Under the pieces are notes generated by a model. The model searched no databases. It was not told where the DNA came from and saw only the letters and a program-made list of their open reading frames with translations. A DNA stretch of 64,000 nucleotides, from the NCBI GenBank assembly GCA_005406025.1, contig BGZK01001437.1, positions 88,925-152,924 of the forward strand, read 5' to 3'. Made by a program: the position numbers and the translations under genes. Each line of letters opens with the position of its first letter. Positions within the stretch are counted from its first letter, which is position 1. Positions 62,820-64,000 of the stretch are shown piece after piece. The DNA is from Eumeta japonica. Its lineage: Eukaryota > Arthropoda > Insecta > Lepidoptera > Psychidae.

Positions 62820-63431
62820 AAATAGGTATTAATTTTTCTGTGTCCGTGTCGAATGGTATGACTCGGCAGAATCCACCATAATCCTTCATCCAACACAGTT
62901 TCTGTGACCTCCACCTGAGCATCACCTCAAACGGAACTGTGTAGCCATCACCACATAGCACCTAATATGGCTGCTACTTTTCCCTAATGCTTCGTCTGGT
63001 GGAATATACTCTGGCTTTCCACCTCAGTCTGAAATGTAAACAGAAATTTGTCTCCCATTTAATTTATAACCCAATTTTGTAACCAAGCGTGGCGAGGTGA
63101 TGGGCATCTGTCTACCATTAGGGATGACAGGAGTGAGTCTATGTGCGTTTCGTTTATTATATACAATTTAAACTATTTGAATTAATATAATACCTTTAGA
63201 TTGTTCATTCTTATTTTACGCTCCTTTTTGGGCAGTCTTTTTAAGTTTTCCCATTTGAGCCTAGCTGCTCAGGTTTTCTGGGAGCTAATTCCAACCATAG
63301 AATTGAATATGTTGGTTATTTTTAACAAGTGGCTTCCTTAAGCTGGTTGTTGCTGGCATTGGTGGCTTTGCTGAATAGCGCAGGTTTGCTTCTACCAAAT
63401 TGACAAGTTGCATCACTTCTTCTTTCGTCAT
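62820..63431 (-). pseudogene. Harbinger MADF/Myb-like accessory gene, copy 2
   Basis: Corresponds to 57517-58123. The start at 63431 (MTKEEVMQLVNLVEAN) is shared. One or more bases are lost soon after, at about 63380. Yet the end of this exon (63194-63260) reads on in frame through RLKWENLK and KIRMNNLK to the splice donor, where copy 1 has a stop. Each copy therefore preserves a part the other has lost. Confidence 0.65.
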
Positions 63432-64000
63432 TGGTACGCCTTTTGCTGAAGGAGAATAAAATTGTTAACGTTGAGTTTTAACATAATATCAATGATTCAA
63501 TTCAATTTCAATGATGATTCAATGTGTTGTCACATGTTTTTAAACGTGTTAGAATTTATTATAACTGAGAGAAGTACTGCTGCTGACATTTTCGTGCAAT
63601 CCTTGAGTAGAATTGCAAAATCAAAGCAATAACTGAAATATTAAACAAACAAAACAATATAGAACTAAGGTTAATTAATTAGACAGACACCTTATCAGTT
63701 GCAGACCGTGTAGAATTGAACATGCAGGAATACAGGTAGAGTAACAATGGCAATATAGAACGTTCCGTTTCATTGTTTTCCTAATTCTGAATTTAACGCT
63801 TTTAATATTAATTTCAACTTTGCAATTAATCTAAGAAATAAAATGATAATGATCAATATGTTGTTATATATTTTTGGGTATTTAGAATCAAATTTCTATT
63901 TTTACACAATTGTGATTTCACTGAGAGTGCTTTGCCACTGCGTATTTGGAACAAGAGAGGCTCAGATAGGTAGCTTATCTACTGTCAACTAAAGATGGCA

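Larger units (their letters stand above)
58766..64000 (+). mobile_element. PIF/Harbinger transposon, copy 2, indel-ridden (continues past right edge)
   Basis: Follows copy 1 from its first base to the window end, which corresponds to 58694 in copy 1: 5235 bp against 5336 bp. Introns, nested MITE, accessory gene and tail segment are all in the same order. Differences are dominated by deletions and insertions of 1-5 bases, often in short repeats, with few clean substitutions. It abuts copy 1 by sharing CGGCCG (58766-58771), with no TAA/TTA between. Confidence 0.9.

Noticed and set aside
1..64000. CRISPR arrays, tRNA or rRNA genes
   Set aside because: No regularly spaced short direct repeats with unique spacers, and no recognisable tRNA or rRNA sequence was seen by eye; a covariance-model scan was not possible.

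Overview
This is a eukaryotic, AT-rich (roughly two-thirds A+T) window. It has intron-rich genes with GT-AG splice sites and many transposable elements, and no bacterial operon features. The repeat content (non-LTR 3' tails, a hAT of the GTF2IRD2-like group, mariner, Harbinger, GA-rich dispersed repeats) together with the encoded proteins suggests an insect, most likely a moth or butterfly (Lepidoptera). I infer that from general familiarity with such repeats, and no species can be named.

Three host genes are supported by exon-by-exon reconstruction. (1) 465-14286, minus strand: the XPD/ERCC2 DNA helicase of TFIIH, first 526 or so codons in 13 exons; the C-terminal part lies beyond the left edge. 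(2) 21187-32780, minus strand: a complete six-exon omega-amidase/NIT2-type nitrilase of 279 aa. (3) 50180-52999, plus strand: the first four exons (206 aa) of a D-aspartate/D-amino-acid oxidase; its remaining exons are not in the window. The three genes have no obvious shared pathway. They are housekeeping or metabolic genes separated by repeat-filled DNA.

The mobile fraction, left to right: a MITE beside XPD exon 11; a 1.5 kb element with about 200 bp inverted ends in an XPD intron; a mariner remnant (15.2 kb); a first copy of a small element carrying a DUF4817-like helix-turn-helix ORF (17.9-18.6 kb); a long almost perfect hairpin (19.3-19.6 kb); copies of a terminus-sharing repeat family in and near the NIT2 introns; a 5.1 kb decayed hAT element (34.1-39.2 kb) that holds both a 0.9 kb foldback palindrome built from 119-bp units and a 1 kb poly(A)-tailed retroposed insertion; an eight-unit 121-bp tandem array (41.5-42.5 kb); a second, inverted copy of the DUF4817-like element (42.9-43.8 kb); a decayed jockey-like LINE (45.2-48.4 kb); and the C-terminus of another LINE (49.2-49.6 kb).

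The last 10.6 kb holds two head-to-tail copies of one PIF/Harbinger transposon (53359-58770 and 58766-64000+). Each has a five-exon HARBI1-like transposase, a converging MADF/Myb-SANT-like accessory gene on the other strand, and an internal pogo/Tigger-like MITE. The second copy follows the first base for base, introns and nested MITE included, but is peppered with small indels and joins the first without a target-site duplication. This may be an unpolished assembly duplication rather than two biological insertions.
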